Assembly: GCA_964351985.1 (NCBI GenBank)
Contig: CAYGPR010000002.1
Coordinates: forward strand, 145,561-209,560
Direction of reading: 5' to 3'
DNA length: 64,000 nucleotides
Source: Meishania sp964351985
GTDB lineage: Bacteria; Bacteroidota; Bacteroidia; Flavobacteriales; Flavobacteriaceae
A model generated the notes under the pieces. The model was not told the origin of the DNA, did no database searches, and saw only the letters and a program-made list of their open reading frames with translations. This document shows, piece by piece, positions 43,553-51,330 of the stretch (position 1 is its first letter; each line of letters opens with the position of its first letter). The position numbers and the translations under genes were made by a program.

Positions 43553-43780
43553 TTATTGATTTAAACTTTTATTTAGTTGGATTTGTTTTTTCTCTTTCTT
43601 TTTAGGAGTTTTTCCAGATGCGGAAATGGTCGGCTTGACCAGTTCATCTTCAAATAGCATACGAACCGATGGAGTGTATGAATCATCATACTGACCACTT
43701 CGGACCGAAACGATAAATGCAATGAAAAAGATGACCGCAACAACAATGCTGATGGTCAGTAACACATATATAACACTCAT
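43553..43780 (-). CDS. ccoS: cbb3 assembly protein CcoS
   Basis: 75 residues. One N-terminal helix (VIYVLLTISIVVAVIFFIAFIVSV), then SGQYDDSYTPSVRMLFEDE, the standard CcoS motif with the DD/ED acidic residues, and a lysine-rich tail. It is needed for copper and haem b insertion into CcoN. It is the first gene behind the Fnr-type promoter at 43800-43842, so it leads the cco operon. Confidence 0.9.
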   Translation of the reverse strand: MSVIYVLLTISIVVAVIFFIAFIVSVRSGQYDDSYTPSVRMLFEDELVKPTISASGKTPKKKEKKQIQLNKSLNQ

Positions 43781-43799
43781 ACCTACCTGAATTCTGGTG

Positions 43800-43842
43800 T
43801 AAAAATACCTTGACGTTTGTCTAATAAATATGACATATATCA
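43800..43842 (-). promoter_or_regulatory. Fnr-type site and -7 box upstream of the cco operon
   Basis: TGACATATATCA at 43831-43842 (reads TGATATATGTCA on the minus strand, identical to the site at 47447-47458). The minus-strand -7-like box TATTTTTA at 43800-43807 matches five of six fixed bases. Spacing centre to box is 29.5 bp, and the ccoS start is 20 bp past the box. Confidence 0.75.
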
Positions 43843-43870
43843 GGTTTGCACATTTTTTAAATCTTTTTTG

Positions 43871-46267
43871 TCAATCAAATTTTCTGCCCAATATATTGGT
43901 CATTACGGTTGCGAACGCCACCACACTTATCGAGCTCAACGGCATCAGAATCGCCGCGATTACGGGTTGTAATTGTCCTGATACGGCGAAATAGAGTCCG
44001 ACTACATTATATAATAAGGATAGGATAAAACTCAATTTGATGATTTTTATCGCTTTTTTGGAGGCTAGGATGTATTGATATAACTGCTGAAATTTTGAGG
44101 CATCGAGGATGCCGTCACATGCGGGGGAAAAGACGTTTACGTTTTCGGAAATCGCGATACCTACGTTCGCTTGTGCGAGGGCACCGGCATCGTTCAGTCC
44201 GTCGCCGACCATGAGCACTTTTTTGCCTTGGTCTTGAAGCGATTCTATGAATTTTAGTTTGTCCTTTGGTTTTTGATTGAAATAAAGCGGTGTCAGTTTT
44301 GGCAGCAGTTTTTCCAAGCGTGTTTTTTCGCCTGCGTTGTCACCTGAGAGAATGGCGAGCTGCAAGGTTTCTGACATGGCTTGAAAGACTTCGGTAACGC
44401 CTTCTCTGTATTCGTTATGGAAAACAAAACATCCTTTGTAGGTATCGTTCGCACTGATATGCACCGAAGTGTTCTCGGCACTTGGCAAACTTTTATTTCC
44501 CACGAAATCGGCAGAACCTATTTTGATATGGCGGTCTTCGATACTCCCTTCGATACCCTTTCCTAAATGTTCCTCGTATTCATCCAACGTGATGATGTTC
44601 TGTTCTGCAAGCATATCGTAAAGAGAGCGGCTCAATGGATGGTTCGAAGCACGGAGCGTATTTTTCAGCAATGATTCTTCTTCCAAGGTCAACTGCAACC
44701 CTTCGTAAACGGCGGTGCTTTTTTTGGAGGTGGTAATCGTACCTGTTTTGTCGAAAATGGCGGTATCGATTTGTGCCAATTTTTCTATGGTCTGTGTGTC
44801 CTTTAGGTAGAATTTCTTTCGACCGAAAATACGGAGCATATTCCCTAACGTAAAAGGAGATGCCAAGGCAATGGCGCACGGACAGGCGATAATCAATACC
44901 GCTGTAAAAACATTCAAGGCTTTGCTCGGGTCGTAATACAACCAAAATGCGGTCGCCACAAAAGCGATGGTCAGCACCGCAATGGTAAAACGTTTGCCAA
45001 TACTATCGGTCAGGGTCTGGAATTTACTGGATTTATCCGTCTGGAAAACTTGGCTGCTCCAAAGCTGCGTTAAATACGATTGAGATACCGATTTTAAAGC
45101 CTCCATTTCGATGGCGCCGTTGAGTTGCTTCCCGCCGGCGAAAATTTTGTCTCCTGATTCTTTATAGACGGGTTCCGATTCTCCGGTCACGAAACTATAA
45201 TCGATTCGGGCGTTTCCGTTGATGAGGATGCCATCAACAGGGATCAGTTCTTCGTTTCGAATCAATAATCGATCGCCTCTCTTAATATCATATACTTGGG
45301 TGGTTTCTTCTTTTCCAGAGGATAAAATCCGTGTAACCGCAATGGGGAAGTATGATTTATAATCCCGCTCAAATGATAGGAAGGAATAGGTTTTCTGTTG
45401 GAAGAATTTCCCCAACAACAAGAAGAAAACCAATCCTGTCAAGGAATCGAAAAATCCCGGCCCCCGGTCAAAAATGATTTCCAAAGTACTTCGGATGAAA
45501 AGTACCGAAATTCCTAAGGCTATGGGAACATCGATATTCAGTATTTTGCTCCGTAACCCTTTAAAAGCAGAAATAAAATAGCCCCGTCCCGCGTAAAACA
45601 CTACGGGCAGCGAAAACACGAACATTAACCATCGGAAAACATTTTCGTACTGGTTCAACCAAAATTCGCCTCCGCTCGCATCGCTAGAGGCTAGATCAAA
45701 ATAATCGGGAAACGAAAGGAACATCACATTGCCAAAAGCAAAGCCCGCAACGCCCAATTTATAGATAAGACTTCGGTCGGTACCTTTCTTTTTATTGTCG
45801 TAATCGTCCAAAGAGATATAGGGTTCGTAGCCGATTCTAGCCAACAGAATGACCAATTCTTTCAAAGAAATATCGGAAGTGCGATAGGTAATCCGTACCG
45901 TTTTTTTAGGAAAATCGACCTGAGCATTATTGACGGCGCGATTAATCTTGTTCAGGTTCTCCAGAACCCAAATACACGAACTACAATGAATGTGTGGAAT
46001 GTAAAGGTTTACGATTTGAAGGTTGCCGTCGTTGAACTCGGTCAGTCTTTCAACAATAACAGCAGTATCGAGAAAATCGTACTTGCCCTCAACCACTTTT
46101 GGAGTTGCGCCAGCAGCCGATTGCAGGTCATAGTAATATGATAGGTCATTGCTAGAAAAAATCTCGTAAACGGTCTTGCATCCATTACAACAGAAGTCTT
46201 TTTCATCAAATTCAATAATCGCGTTGCCACAATCATCGCCGCAATGGTAACATTTGTTACTCTTCAT
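43871..46267 (-). CDS. ccoI: Copper-exporting P1B-type ATPase of the cbb3 oxidase (CcoI/FixI)
   Basis: 798 residues. An N-terminal zinc-finger-like Cys cluster (Cys6, 9, 13, 26, 27, 30) is followed by a metal-binding domain with HCSSC (residues 94-98). Membrane helices bracket the copper motif CPC at 462-464, and the phosphorylation site DKTGT is at 506-510; GDGLNDAGAL occurs near 700. It moves Cu(I) to the periplasmic side for the CcoN CuB centre. It has its own Fnr-type promoter, divergent from the regulator gene, 90 bp upstream of the cco operon. Confidence 0.93.
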   Translation of the reverse strand: MKSNKCYHCGDDCGNAIIEFDEKDFCCNGCKTVYEIFSSNDLSYYYDLQSAAGATPKVVEGKYDFLDTAVIVERLTEFNDGNLQIVNLYIPHIHCSSCIWVLENLNKINRAVNNAQVDFPKKTVRITYRTSDISLKELVILLARIGYEPYISLDDYDNKKKGTDRSLIYKLGVAGFAFGNVMFLSFPDYFDLASSDASGGEFWLNQYENVFRWLMFVFSLPVVFYAGRGYFISAFKGLRSKILNIDVPIALGISVLFIRSTLEIIFDRGPGFFDSLTGLVFFLLLGKFFQQKTYSFLSFERDYKSYFPIAVTRILSSGKEETTQVYDIKRGDRLLIRNEELIPVDGILINGNARIDYSFVTGESEPVYKESGDKIFAGGKQLNGAIEMEALKSVSQSYLTQLWSSQVFQTDKSSKFQTLTDSIGKRFTIAVLTIAFVATAFWLYYDPSKALNVFTAVLIIACPCAIALASPFTLGNMLRIFGRKKFYLKDTQTIEKLAQIDTAIFDKTGTITTSKKSTAVYEGLQLTLEEESLLKNTLRASNHPLSRSLYDMLAEQNIITLDEYEEHLGKGIEGSIEDRHIKIGSADFVGNKSLPSAENTSVHISANDTYKGCFVFHNEYREGVTEVFQAMSETLQLAILSGDNAGEKTRLEKLLPKLTPLYFNQKPKDKLKFIESLQDQGKKVLMVGDGLNDAGALAQANVGIAISENVNVFSPACDGILDASKFQQLYQYILASKKAIKIIKLSFILSLLYNVVGLYFAVSGQLQPVIAAILMPLSSISVVAFATVMTNILGRKFD

Positions 46268-46290
46268 TTCACATTTACTTATACCTTTGA

Positions 46291-46364
46291 CAAAATTGCG
46301 ACATACGCAATTTTTAAAACATGACTTTTGTCATGTTCGGGCTTTTCGGTAACTTGTAATTTTG
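46291..46364. promoter_or_regulatory. Divergent Fnr-type promoter pair for ccoI and the Crp/Fnr gene
   Basis: AACATGACTTTTGTCATGTT (46318-46337) is a perfect dyad with core TGACTTTTGTCA at 46322-46333, centre 46327.5. The plus-strand box TAATTTTG (46357-46364) is a perfect -7 match. The minus-strand box CAATTTTG (46291-46298) matches five of six. Both are 29.5 bp from the centre, so one bound dimer could act on both promoters. This implies autoregulation of the regulator. Confidence 0.82.
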
Positions 46365-46386
46365 ATGGTCAGGTAAATTTAAGCAG

Positions 46387-47088
46387 ATGAAAGATGGTAT
46401 AGAAACACGATGTGAAAGTTGTATCGTTCGACAATTTAATTCGCTGCGGGCGATGAGCAAAGAGGAACTGAAAAAGGTTTCAGACTCCAAAGTCACGAAA
46501 ACCGTTAAAAGAGGAGAGTCAATTTTTGAGGAAGGCGACAAACTTTCAGGTGTTTATTGTGTTCGTGGCGGAGTCTCAAAACTCTCTAAATTGAGCGCCA
46601 ACGGTAAGGACCAAATTGTAAAACTTGCCACTAAGGGCGAGGTTATCGGTCAACGCTCTGTTATTGCCGAAGAACATGCGAATCTCAGTGCTACCGCCGT
46701 TAACGACATGGAGGTTTGTTTTATTCCCAAGGAAAGTATTGTTGATACGCTGAATACGAATCCCAACTTTGCGGTAGAAGTTTTGCGTCACATGGCCCAC
46801 GATCTTAAGGAGGCCGATGACGTTATAGTGAATATGAGCCAAAAAACGGTAAAGCAGCGGGTGGCCGAGGCTTTTCTTTACTTAAGAAATAATTTTGGAG
46901 AAGATAAAGATGGTTTCCTTGCCCTTACCCTTTCTCGTGAGGATATCGCTAATGTAGTAGGTACGGCCACCGAATCATGTATTCGTATTATTTCAGAATT
47001 CAAGAAGAAAGGGTACATAAAAACTTCAGGAAAGAAAGTCGGTATTGCCGATGAGCGAGGGCTTCAAGATTTGGTAGAGGGGTTCTAA
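46387..47088 (+). CDS. Crp/Fnr-family transcription regulator (Fnr-like)
   Basis: 233 residues. Residues 24-150 form the cyclic-nucleotide-type sensor barrel (GESIFEEGDKLSGVYCVRGGVSK). The winged helix follows, with recognition helix GTATESCIRIISEFKKKGYI; the Glu and Arg fall where Fnr Glu209 and Arg213 contact TGA half-sites. The N-terminus has a pair RCESC (Cys9, Cys12), with further Cys at 56 and 107, but the third N-terminal Cys of E. coli Fnr is not in register, so 4Fe-4S binding is uncertain. TGA-N6-TCA dyads at eight promoters here, including its own, make it the likely master regulator of the low-oxygen genes. Confidence 0.9.
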   Translation: MKDGIETRCESCIVRQFNSLRAMSKEELKKVSDSKVTKTVKRGESIFEEGDKLSGVYCVRGGVSKLSKLSANGKDQIVKLATKGEVIGQRSVIAEEHANLSATAVNDMEVCFIPKESIVDTLNTNPNFAVEVLRHMAHDLKEADDVIVNMSQKTVKQRVAEAFLYLRNNFGEDKDGFLALTLSREDIANVVGTATESCIRIISEFKKKGYIKTSGKKVGIADERGLQDLVEGF

Positions 47089-47138
47089 ACCCATGGCTTG
47101 GTAAGCTGGCCGGGAAACGCACTCCAGACCACAAAAAT

Positions 47139-47166
47139 AAAATGCTTTCTATGTAGAAAGCATTTT
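47139..47166. terminator. Strong bidirectional terminator after the Crp/Fnr gene
   Basis: AAAATGCTTTCTA (47139-47151) and TAGAAAGCATTTT (47154-47166) form a 13-bp perfect stem with a 2-nt spacer, then TT. It terminates the regulator transcript. The stem includes the last codons and stop of the convergent small gene 47149-47361. Confidence 0.85.
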
Positions 47167-47361
47167 TTGTGGATCTGAGTAAGTATCCTTCCTTTGTTGG
47201 CTAGGTGATTGCGGTTTGAACTCATACTGATTGCTATGAAGCATCTTCCGATAGAGTTCTTCATTAACATTTACGGGAATCTGTAAATTAGGAAACTTGA
47301 TCTGATAGAAATTGTTCTTACCCCTTCCGATCAGTGAAACTTTGACAGGTTCTTTCTTCAT
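47149..47361 (-). CDS. Small hypothetical protein, Fnr-type promoter upstream
   Basis: 70 residues (MKKEPVKVSLIGRGKNNFYQI...). The start resembles a small beta-rich basic domain (IKFPNLQIPVNVNEELYRKM), then a Gln/Ser/Lys-rich tail. No family recognised and no membrane segment or signal. It is convergent with the regulator gene, sharing its terminator, and divergent from the second usp gene, with which it shares an Fnr dyad; its own -7-like box lies at 47416-47423. The protein-like composition and promoter support a real gene; the short length leaves doubt. Confidence 0.55.
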   Translation of the reverse strand: MKKEPVKVSLIGRGKNNFYQIKFPNLQIPVNVNEELYRKMLHSNQYEFKPQSPSQQRKDTYSDPQKMLST

Positions 47362-47415
47362 AATCTAAGATTTTTACATGTTAAAAGATTAAAAATTTAA
47401 CGTTCAACATTAATC

Positions 47416-47489
47416 CAAAGGTCGTACCAAAATCTTTCTGAAAAACTGATATATGTCATAGTTTCAGGTACTGTCATGAGGTAATTTTA
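47416..47489. promoter_or_regulatory. Divergent Fnr-type promoter pair for the small gene and usp
   Basis: TGATATATGTCA at 47447-47458, centre 47452.5. The plus-strand box TAATTTTA (47482-47489) serves the usp gene, whose ATG is 27 bp further on. The minus-strand box GACCTTTG (47416-47423) serves the small gene. Each matches five of six consensus bases and each is exactly 29.5 bp from the dyad centre. Confidence 0.72.
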
Positions 47490-47515
47490 CGCCATAGTTT
47501 TGTTAAAAAGACAAC

Positions 47516-48409
47516 ATGAAGAACATATTGATACCCACGGACTTTTCAGAAAATGCATGGAACGCTACCAAATATGCCATCGCATTGTTCGAACATGAGG
47601 AGTGTGTTTTTCACTTGCTCAATACCTATACGCCCAGCATAGCCCATAGTCGTTTTATGGCTTCGGCGGTCAATGGAGGTATGGAAGATGCTACCCGGGT
47701 CAACTCACAAAGAGGACTAGAAAAAGTCGTAGAGGATATTCAAAAGACCTACCAGAACCCCAACCACTATTTTGAGACGATTTCTTCGTTCAGTCTTTTG
47801 GTGGATGAAGTCAAAGAATTGGTAGAGGAAAAAAAAATTGACTTGGTAGTAACCGGTACCAAAGGGGCTTCGGGAGTTGAGGAAGTCTTCATGGGAAGTA
47901 ATACCGTCCGTATCATCAAATCGATCAAGGACTGTCCGGTTTTGGCAATCCCACAACATTTTGAGTTCGAAACACCTTCAGAAATCGCCTTTGCTACCGA
48001 TTTCAATCGGTTCTATACCGTTTCTGAACTACAACCATTGATCGATATGGCGCAAACTTTTAATGCGGCGGTACGTATTGTTCACGTACAATATGAAATA
48101 AAAGCGTTGACCGAGTTACAGCAATTCAACCTGAGCATGCTCCGTAAGTATTTGAATGAGGTCGAGCATTATGTGCACACGGTGTCCGAACTGAATTCCG
48201 TTTCAAAGACATTGGAAGTCTTTACCGATGAGCTGGACATACATCTACTGGCCATGCTCAATTATCAGCATAGCTATATGGAACGTATGACGCGTGAACC
48301 TGTCGTAAAACGTATTGCGTTTCACACGCAGATTCCGTTATTGGTTATTCCAGAATTAGGTATGAATTCACATTCCAAGATAAAAAAGGAAGTGTCGTTC
48401 TCCAACTAG
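47516..48409 (+). CDS. Tandem universal stress protein (UspA family)
   Basis: 297 residues, two Usp domains. The first (MKNILIPTDFSENAWNATKYAI through GTKGASGVEEVFMGSNTVRII) keeps the ATP-binding loop. The second (from about residue 155, EIAFATDFNRFYTV) has lost the glycine-rich loop, reading LNYQHSYMERMTREPVVKRIAF, so only one site is likely to bind nucleotide. The Fnr-type promoter suggests expression at low oxygen, paralleling the usp behind hemN. The stop overlaps the convergent small membrane-protein gene by 4 bp. Confidence 0.87.
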   Translation: MKNILIPTDFSENAWNATKYAIALFEHEECVFHLLNTYTPSIAHSRFMASAVNGGMEDATRVNSQRGLEKVVEDIQKTYQNPNHYFETISSFSLLVDEVKELVEEKKIDLVVTGTKGASGVEEVFMGSNTVRIIKSIKDCPVLAIPQHFEFETPSEIAFATDFNRFYTVSELQPLIDMAQTFNAAVRIVHVQYEIKALTELQQFNLSMLRKYLNEVEHYVHTVSELNSVSKTLEVFTDELDIHLLAMLNYQHSYMERMTREPVVKRIAFHTQIPLLVIPELGMNSHSKIKKEVSFSN

Positions 48410-48633
48410 CGCATGCGGTTGCCGATAGGGTAATCTTCGTAGAAATCTTCAAACGTTTTATCGGTGGTGTAGTCTTCCGTCAGAACCCTATAGACCATGT
48501 ATAAAATCATTATTTGCCCTATAATGGTCACATAGAATACCCAATTGAACGGAAAGTTCATCGAAGACATAATAGTGACAGTAATTAAGGCTATGGTCGT
48601 GGCGGCGACCCAAAACATCGCAGAGGTTTTCAT
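48406..48633 (-). CDS. Small two-helix membrane protein
   Basis: 75 residues. Two hydrophobic segments (FWVAATTIALITVTIMSSM and WVFYVTIIGQIMILYMVYRVL) and an acidic/aromatic tail (FEDFYEDYPIGNR). No family recognised. It is convergent with usp, overlapping 4 bp. Probably inner membrane. I judge it real from topology and clean start; function unknown. Confidence 0.7.
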   Translation of the reverse strand: MKTSAMFWVAATTIALITVTIMSSMNFPFNWVFYVTIIGQIMILYMVYRVLTEDYTTDKTFEDFYEDYPIGNRMR

Positions 48634-48803
48634 AACTTTTAGTTTTTCTTTTAAAGTTATTTAAAATTCGTTGATCAATAAGTTAAGATCATTATAAAAT
48701 GGCTAAGGCCCAGTTCGGTCGACCGCGGTTATTCCAAAAAGCTTTATTATCTTTACGGTGTTGTGTTGTGATCCTAAACCTAAACATAAGGTTAGGACCA
48801 ATG

Positions 48804-48834
48804 AAAGGCTTTCCATATATGGGAGGCTTTTTTT
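48804..48834 (+). terminator. Orphan plus-strand intrinsic terminator
   Basis: 48804-48831 forms a continuous stem with some G-U pairs centred on CCATATATGG (arms AAAGGCTTTCC and GGGAGGCTTT), followed by a T tract. No annotated plus-strand gene ends nearby; usp stops about 400 nt upstream. It therefore suggests a short non-coding plus-strand transcript, for example starting downstream of a weak box TATCTTTA at 48748-48755. Confidence 0.6.
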
Positions 48835-48898
48835 GTTTAACCGTATGCGAGCTTTTCTATTCTGATAGCATTGCCATGACCAAGTTGTGGATTCTATT

Positions 48899-49045
48899 TT
48901 AAGCTGTATCCCTAGGCTGGTGTTGCTCGCGTTTTTGCTTTACCTGATGGTTTATTTCCCTACCATGATTGGCACGCTCATCAATCGCTTGCTCTTCTAG
49001 GCTTTGATTCTTGCTCTTTTCGATTTTGTTGTCTTTCTTGTCCAT
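48899..49045 (-). CDS. Small charged hypothetical protein
   Basis: 48 residues from the ATG at 49043-49045 (MDKKDNKIEKSKNQSLEEQA...). Highly charged and probably helical or disordered, ending KREQHQPRDTA. A longer frame to 49264 contains less plausible sequence and runs back into the hmgA promoter. No family recognised. It could be a small cytosolic protein; the composition is compatible with coding but no comparison is possible here. Confidence 0.42.
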   Translation of the reverse strand: MDKKDNKIEKSKNQSLEEQAIDERANHGREINHQVKQKREQHQPRDTA

Positions 49046-49215
49046 CTGCTTATATTTTTGAGATTTTCCCTCAAAATAGTAAAGGTGAAATAGATTTTTA
49101 AACGGGAACGAACTTTTTATTGATCCAAATGGTTTTACCACATAGAAGACCGACAACGTATCCTTCTTTTGCCATAAAAATTGTTGTAATTTTAAAGAGG
49201 ATAAAAAACTAAAAT

Positions 49216-50373
49216 ATGCCGCTTTATCATACCCTAGGAAAAATTCCTCAAAAACGTCATACACAATTTAGAAAAGAAGACGGAAGTCTTCATTACGAGC
49301 AATTGTTCGGCACCATTGGTTTTGATGGAATGTCATCTTTGATGTACCATCTGCAACGACCGACACAAGTTAAAGAGGTAGGTAAGACTTTGGATGTTTC
49401 GCCCCGAGCGGCAGTAGAACATAATATAAAATCCAGATTATTAAAAGGATTTGAAATCAGACCCGAAGATGATTTTTTGGATAGTAGAAAAACGGTACTG
49501 TTCAATTCGGATGTTCACGTTGGTCTGGCAGCTCCAAAAAAATCGATGACCGATTATTTTTATAAGAATACAGATGCCGACGAGCTTTTGTTCGTGCATA
49601 CAGGAACAGGAACGTTAAAAACGATGTTGGGCGAAATTCCTTTTGAATACGGAGATTACCTACTGATTCCCCGTGGTATGATATATCAAATTGAATTCGA
49701 TACCGAGGACAACCGATTGTTGATAACCGAATCGTATCATCCAATTTATACCCCAAAAAGATATCGTAACTGGTTCGGGCAGCACTTGGAACATTCGCCT
49801 TTTTGTGAACGTGATTTTAAATTGCCGCAAAACCTTCAGTCCCATGATGAAAAAGGGGAGTTTTTAATAAAAGTTAAAAAGCAAGGGCAATTGCACCATA
49901 TGATTTACGCTACGCATCCTTTCGATATTGTTGGTTGGGATGGATACAATTTCCCATACGGATTCTCCATCCATAATTTTGAACCGATTACAGGGCGTGT
50001 GCACCAACCACCACCAGTACACCAGACCTTTGAGACCGCTGCCTTTGTAGTCTGTTCTTTCGTGCCTCGATTGTATGATTATCACCCCGAGTCGATTCCT
50101 GCACCTTATAACCATTCCAACATCGATTCCGATGAAGTACTGTATTACGTAGATGGCGATTTTATGAGCCGAAAGAATATCGATAAAGGCTATATTTCGT
50201 TGCACCCGGCCGGTATTCCGCATGGGCCGCATCCTGGAACTTATGAAGCCAGTATCGGTAAAAAAGGAACCGAAGAACTAGCTGTAATGATCGATACGTT
50301 CAAGCCGTTGCAATTGACGCAGGTCGCCATGGATATTGATGATGGAAAGTATTATCAGAGCTGGCTGGAGTAA
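49216..50373 (+). CDS. hmgA: Homogentisate 1,2-dioxygenase
   Basis: 385 residues, matching the shorter bacterial form. MSSLMYHLQRPTQV, LLFVHTGTGTL and YLLIPRGMIYQIEF are cupin strands, and the iron site falls in YNHSNIDSDEVLYYVDGDF with later HPAGIPHGPHPG. It opens the homogentisate ring to maleylacetoacetate in tyrosine and phenylalanine breakdown. The rest of that pathway is not in the window. It is convergent with the hut genes (1 bp between stops), and is the only aromatic-catabolism gene here. Confidence 0.9.
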   Translation: MPLYHTLGKIPQKRHTQFRKEDGSLHYEQLFGTIGFDGMSSLMYHLQRPTQVKEVGKTLDVSPRAAVEHNIKSRLLKGFEIRPEDDFLDSRKTVLFNSDVHVGLAAPKKSMTDYFYKNTDADELLFVHTGTGTLKTMLGEIPFEYGDYLLIPRGMIYQIEFDTEDNRLLITESYHPIYTPKRYRNWFGQHLEHSPFCERDFKLPQNLQSHDEKGEFLIKVKKQGQLHHMIYATHPFDIVGWDGYNFPYGFSIHNFEPITGRVHQPPPVHQTFETAAFVVCSFVPRLYDYHPESIPAPYNHSNIDSDEVLYYVDGDFMSRKNIDKGYISLHPAGIPHGPHPGTYEASIGKKGTEELAVMIDTFKPLQLTQVAMDIDDGKYYQSWLE

Positions 50374-51330
50374 TTAAATGACGTGCACTACAAAATGCAC
50401 CAATGAAGCCGCCAACTTAGCCGTTTGATTATCGATATCATATTTCGGGTTCATCTCGGCGATATCCAATGAAATCAGCTTTTTAGACTTGAGAATAAGT
50501 TCCAATGATTCTAGTACCACGTTCGGAGAAAAACCGATTGGCGAAGGGGCACTGACTCCTGGTGCATAGGCTGATGAAAATCCATCTAGGTCTATGGTTA
50601 CGTACAAAGTATCTACCTGTGCAATGAAATCTAAAAGTGTTCTAACCACTGTTTTGGCATAGGCCATGGAAAATTTTGTATTTGACATATATTCAACACC
50701 CAATGTCTCGGCAGTTTTAAATAAAACACTATCGTTCGCATCTTGTCGGATTCCCAAGCAGAGGTATTTGAAAACCGAGCCATCCTTCTTACAATCTTGT
50801 GCGATTTGAAAAAAGGGAGTGCCAGAATTGTTTCCCTTTAGATTATCCCGCAGGTCAAAATGTGCATCGAAATTGATGATACCAATGGATTTTTTAGGCC
50901 CGAGATATTTTCTGATTCCGTTAAAATGGCCGTAGGCGATGTCATGTCCACCACCCAAAAGTATGGGAAAGGCTTTGGCGGCCAAAAGTTCACCTACTTT
51001 ATTCGATAGGTAGTCTTGGCTGGCTTCCATATTTCCGTCCGTACACTGAACAGAGCCTAAATCTAAGAGTTGTGTGCCATCGTCTAGGTGGTTGGCCATT
51101 TTTCCCAACTGTTCACGAATGGCATCGGGTCCGTTGACCGCACCGATGCGCCCTTGGTTTCTTTCTACTCCCTCGTCGCAGGCGTATCCAAGTATCGCAA
51201 AAGTCGTGTTCGAAGAATTTGAAACGAGACCATCAAAACCAATACATTCTATTTTTTCGTGCAAATAGCGTTTTTGGCCGGACATTCTTCCGGCATAACG
51301 GTCAGGATTTGTTGTTCTATAAATCGGCAT
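50374..51330 (-). CDS. hutG: Formimidoylglutamase (arginase family)
   Basis: 318 residues. The manganese ligands of the ureohydrolase fold are visible: GGGHDIAYGH, INFDAHFDLRD, and TIDLDGFSSAYAPG. It hydrolyses N-formimidoyl-glutamate to glutamate and formamide in the last step of histidine breakdown. The start overlaps the hutU stop by one base (TAATG), so translation is coupled. Confidence 0.9.
   Translation of the reverse strand: MPIYRTTNPDRYAGRMSGQKRYLHEKIECIGFDGLVSNSSNTTFAILGYACDEGVERNQGRIGAVNGPDAIREQLGKMANHLDDGTQLLDLGSVQCTDGNMEASQDYLSNKVGELLAAKAFPILLGGGHDIAYGHFNGIRKYLGPKKSIGIINFDAHFDLRDNLKGNNSGTPFFQIAQDCKKDGSVFKYLCLGIRQDANDSVLFKTAETLGVEYMSNTKFSMAYAKTVVRTLLDFIAQVDTLYVTIDLDGFSSAYAPGVSAPSPIGFSPNVVLESLELILKSKKLISLDIAEMNPKYDIDNQTAKLAASLVHFVVHVI

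Noticed and set aside
48650..48700. Possible Fnr-type site upstream of the small membrane gene
   Set aside because: TGATC and GATCA half-sites are too far apart, and no dyad at the 29.5-bp spacing is present.
48699..48902. 67-codon plus-strand ORF
   Set aside because: It runs straight through the terminator hairpin at 48804-48834 and lacks a plausible start context.
48899..49264. 121-codon minus-strand ORF
   Set aside because: Only the last 48 codons look coding; the upstream part runs through the hmgA control region.
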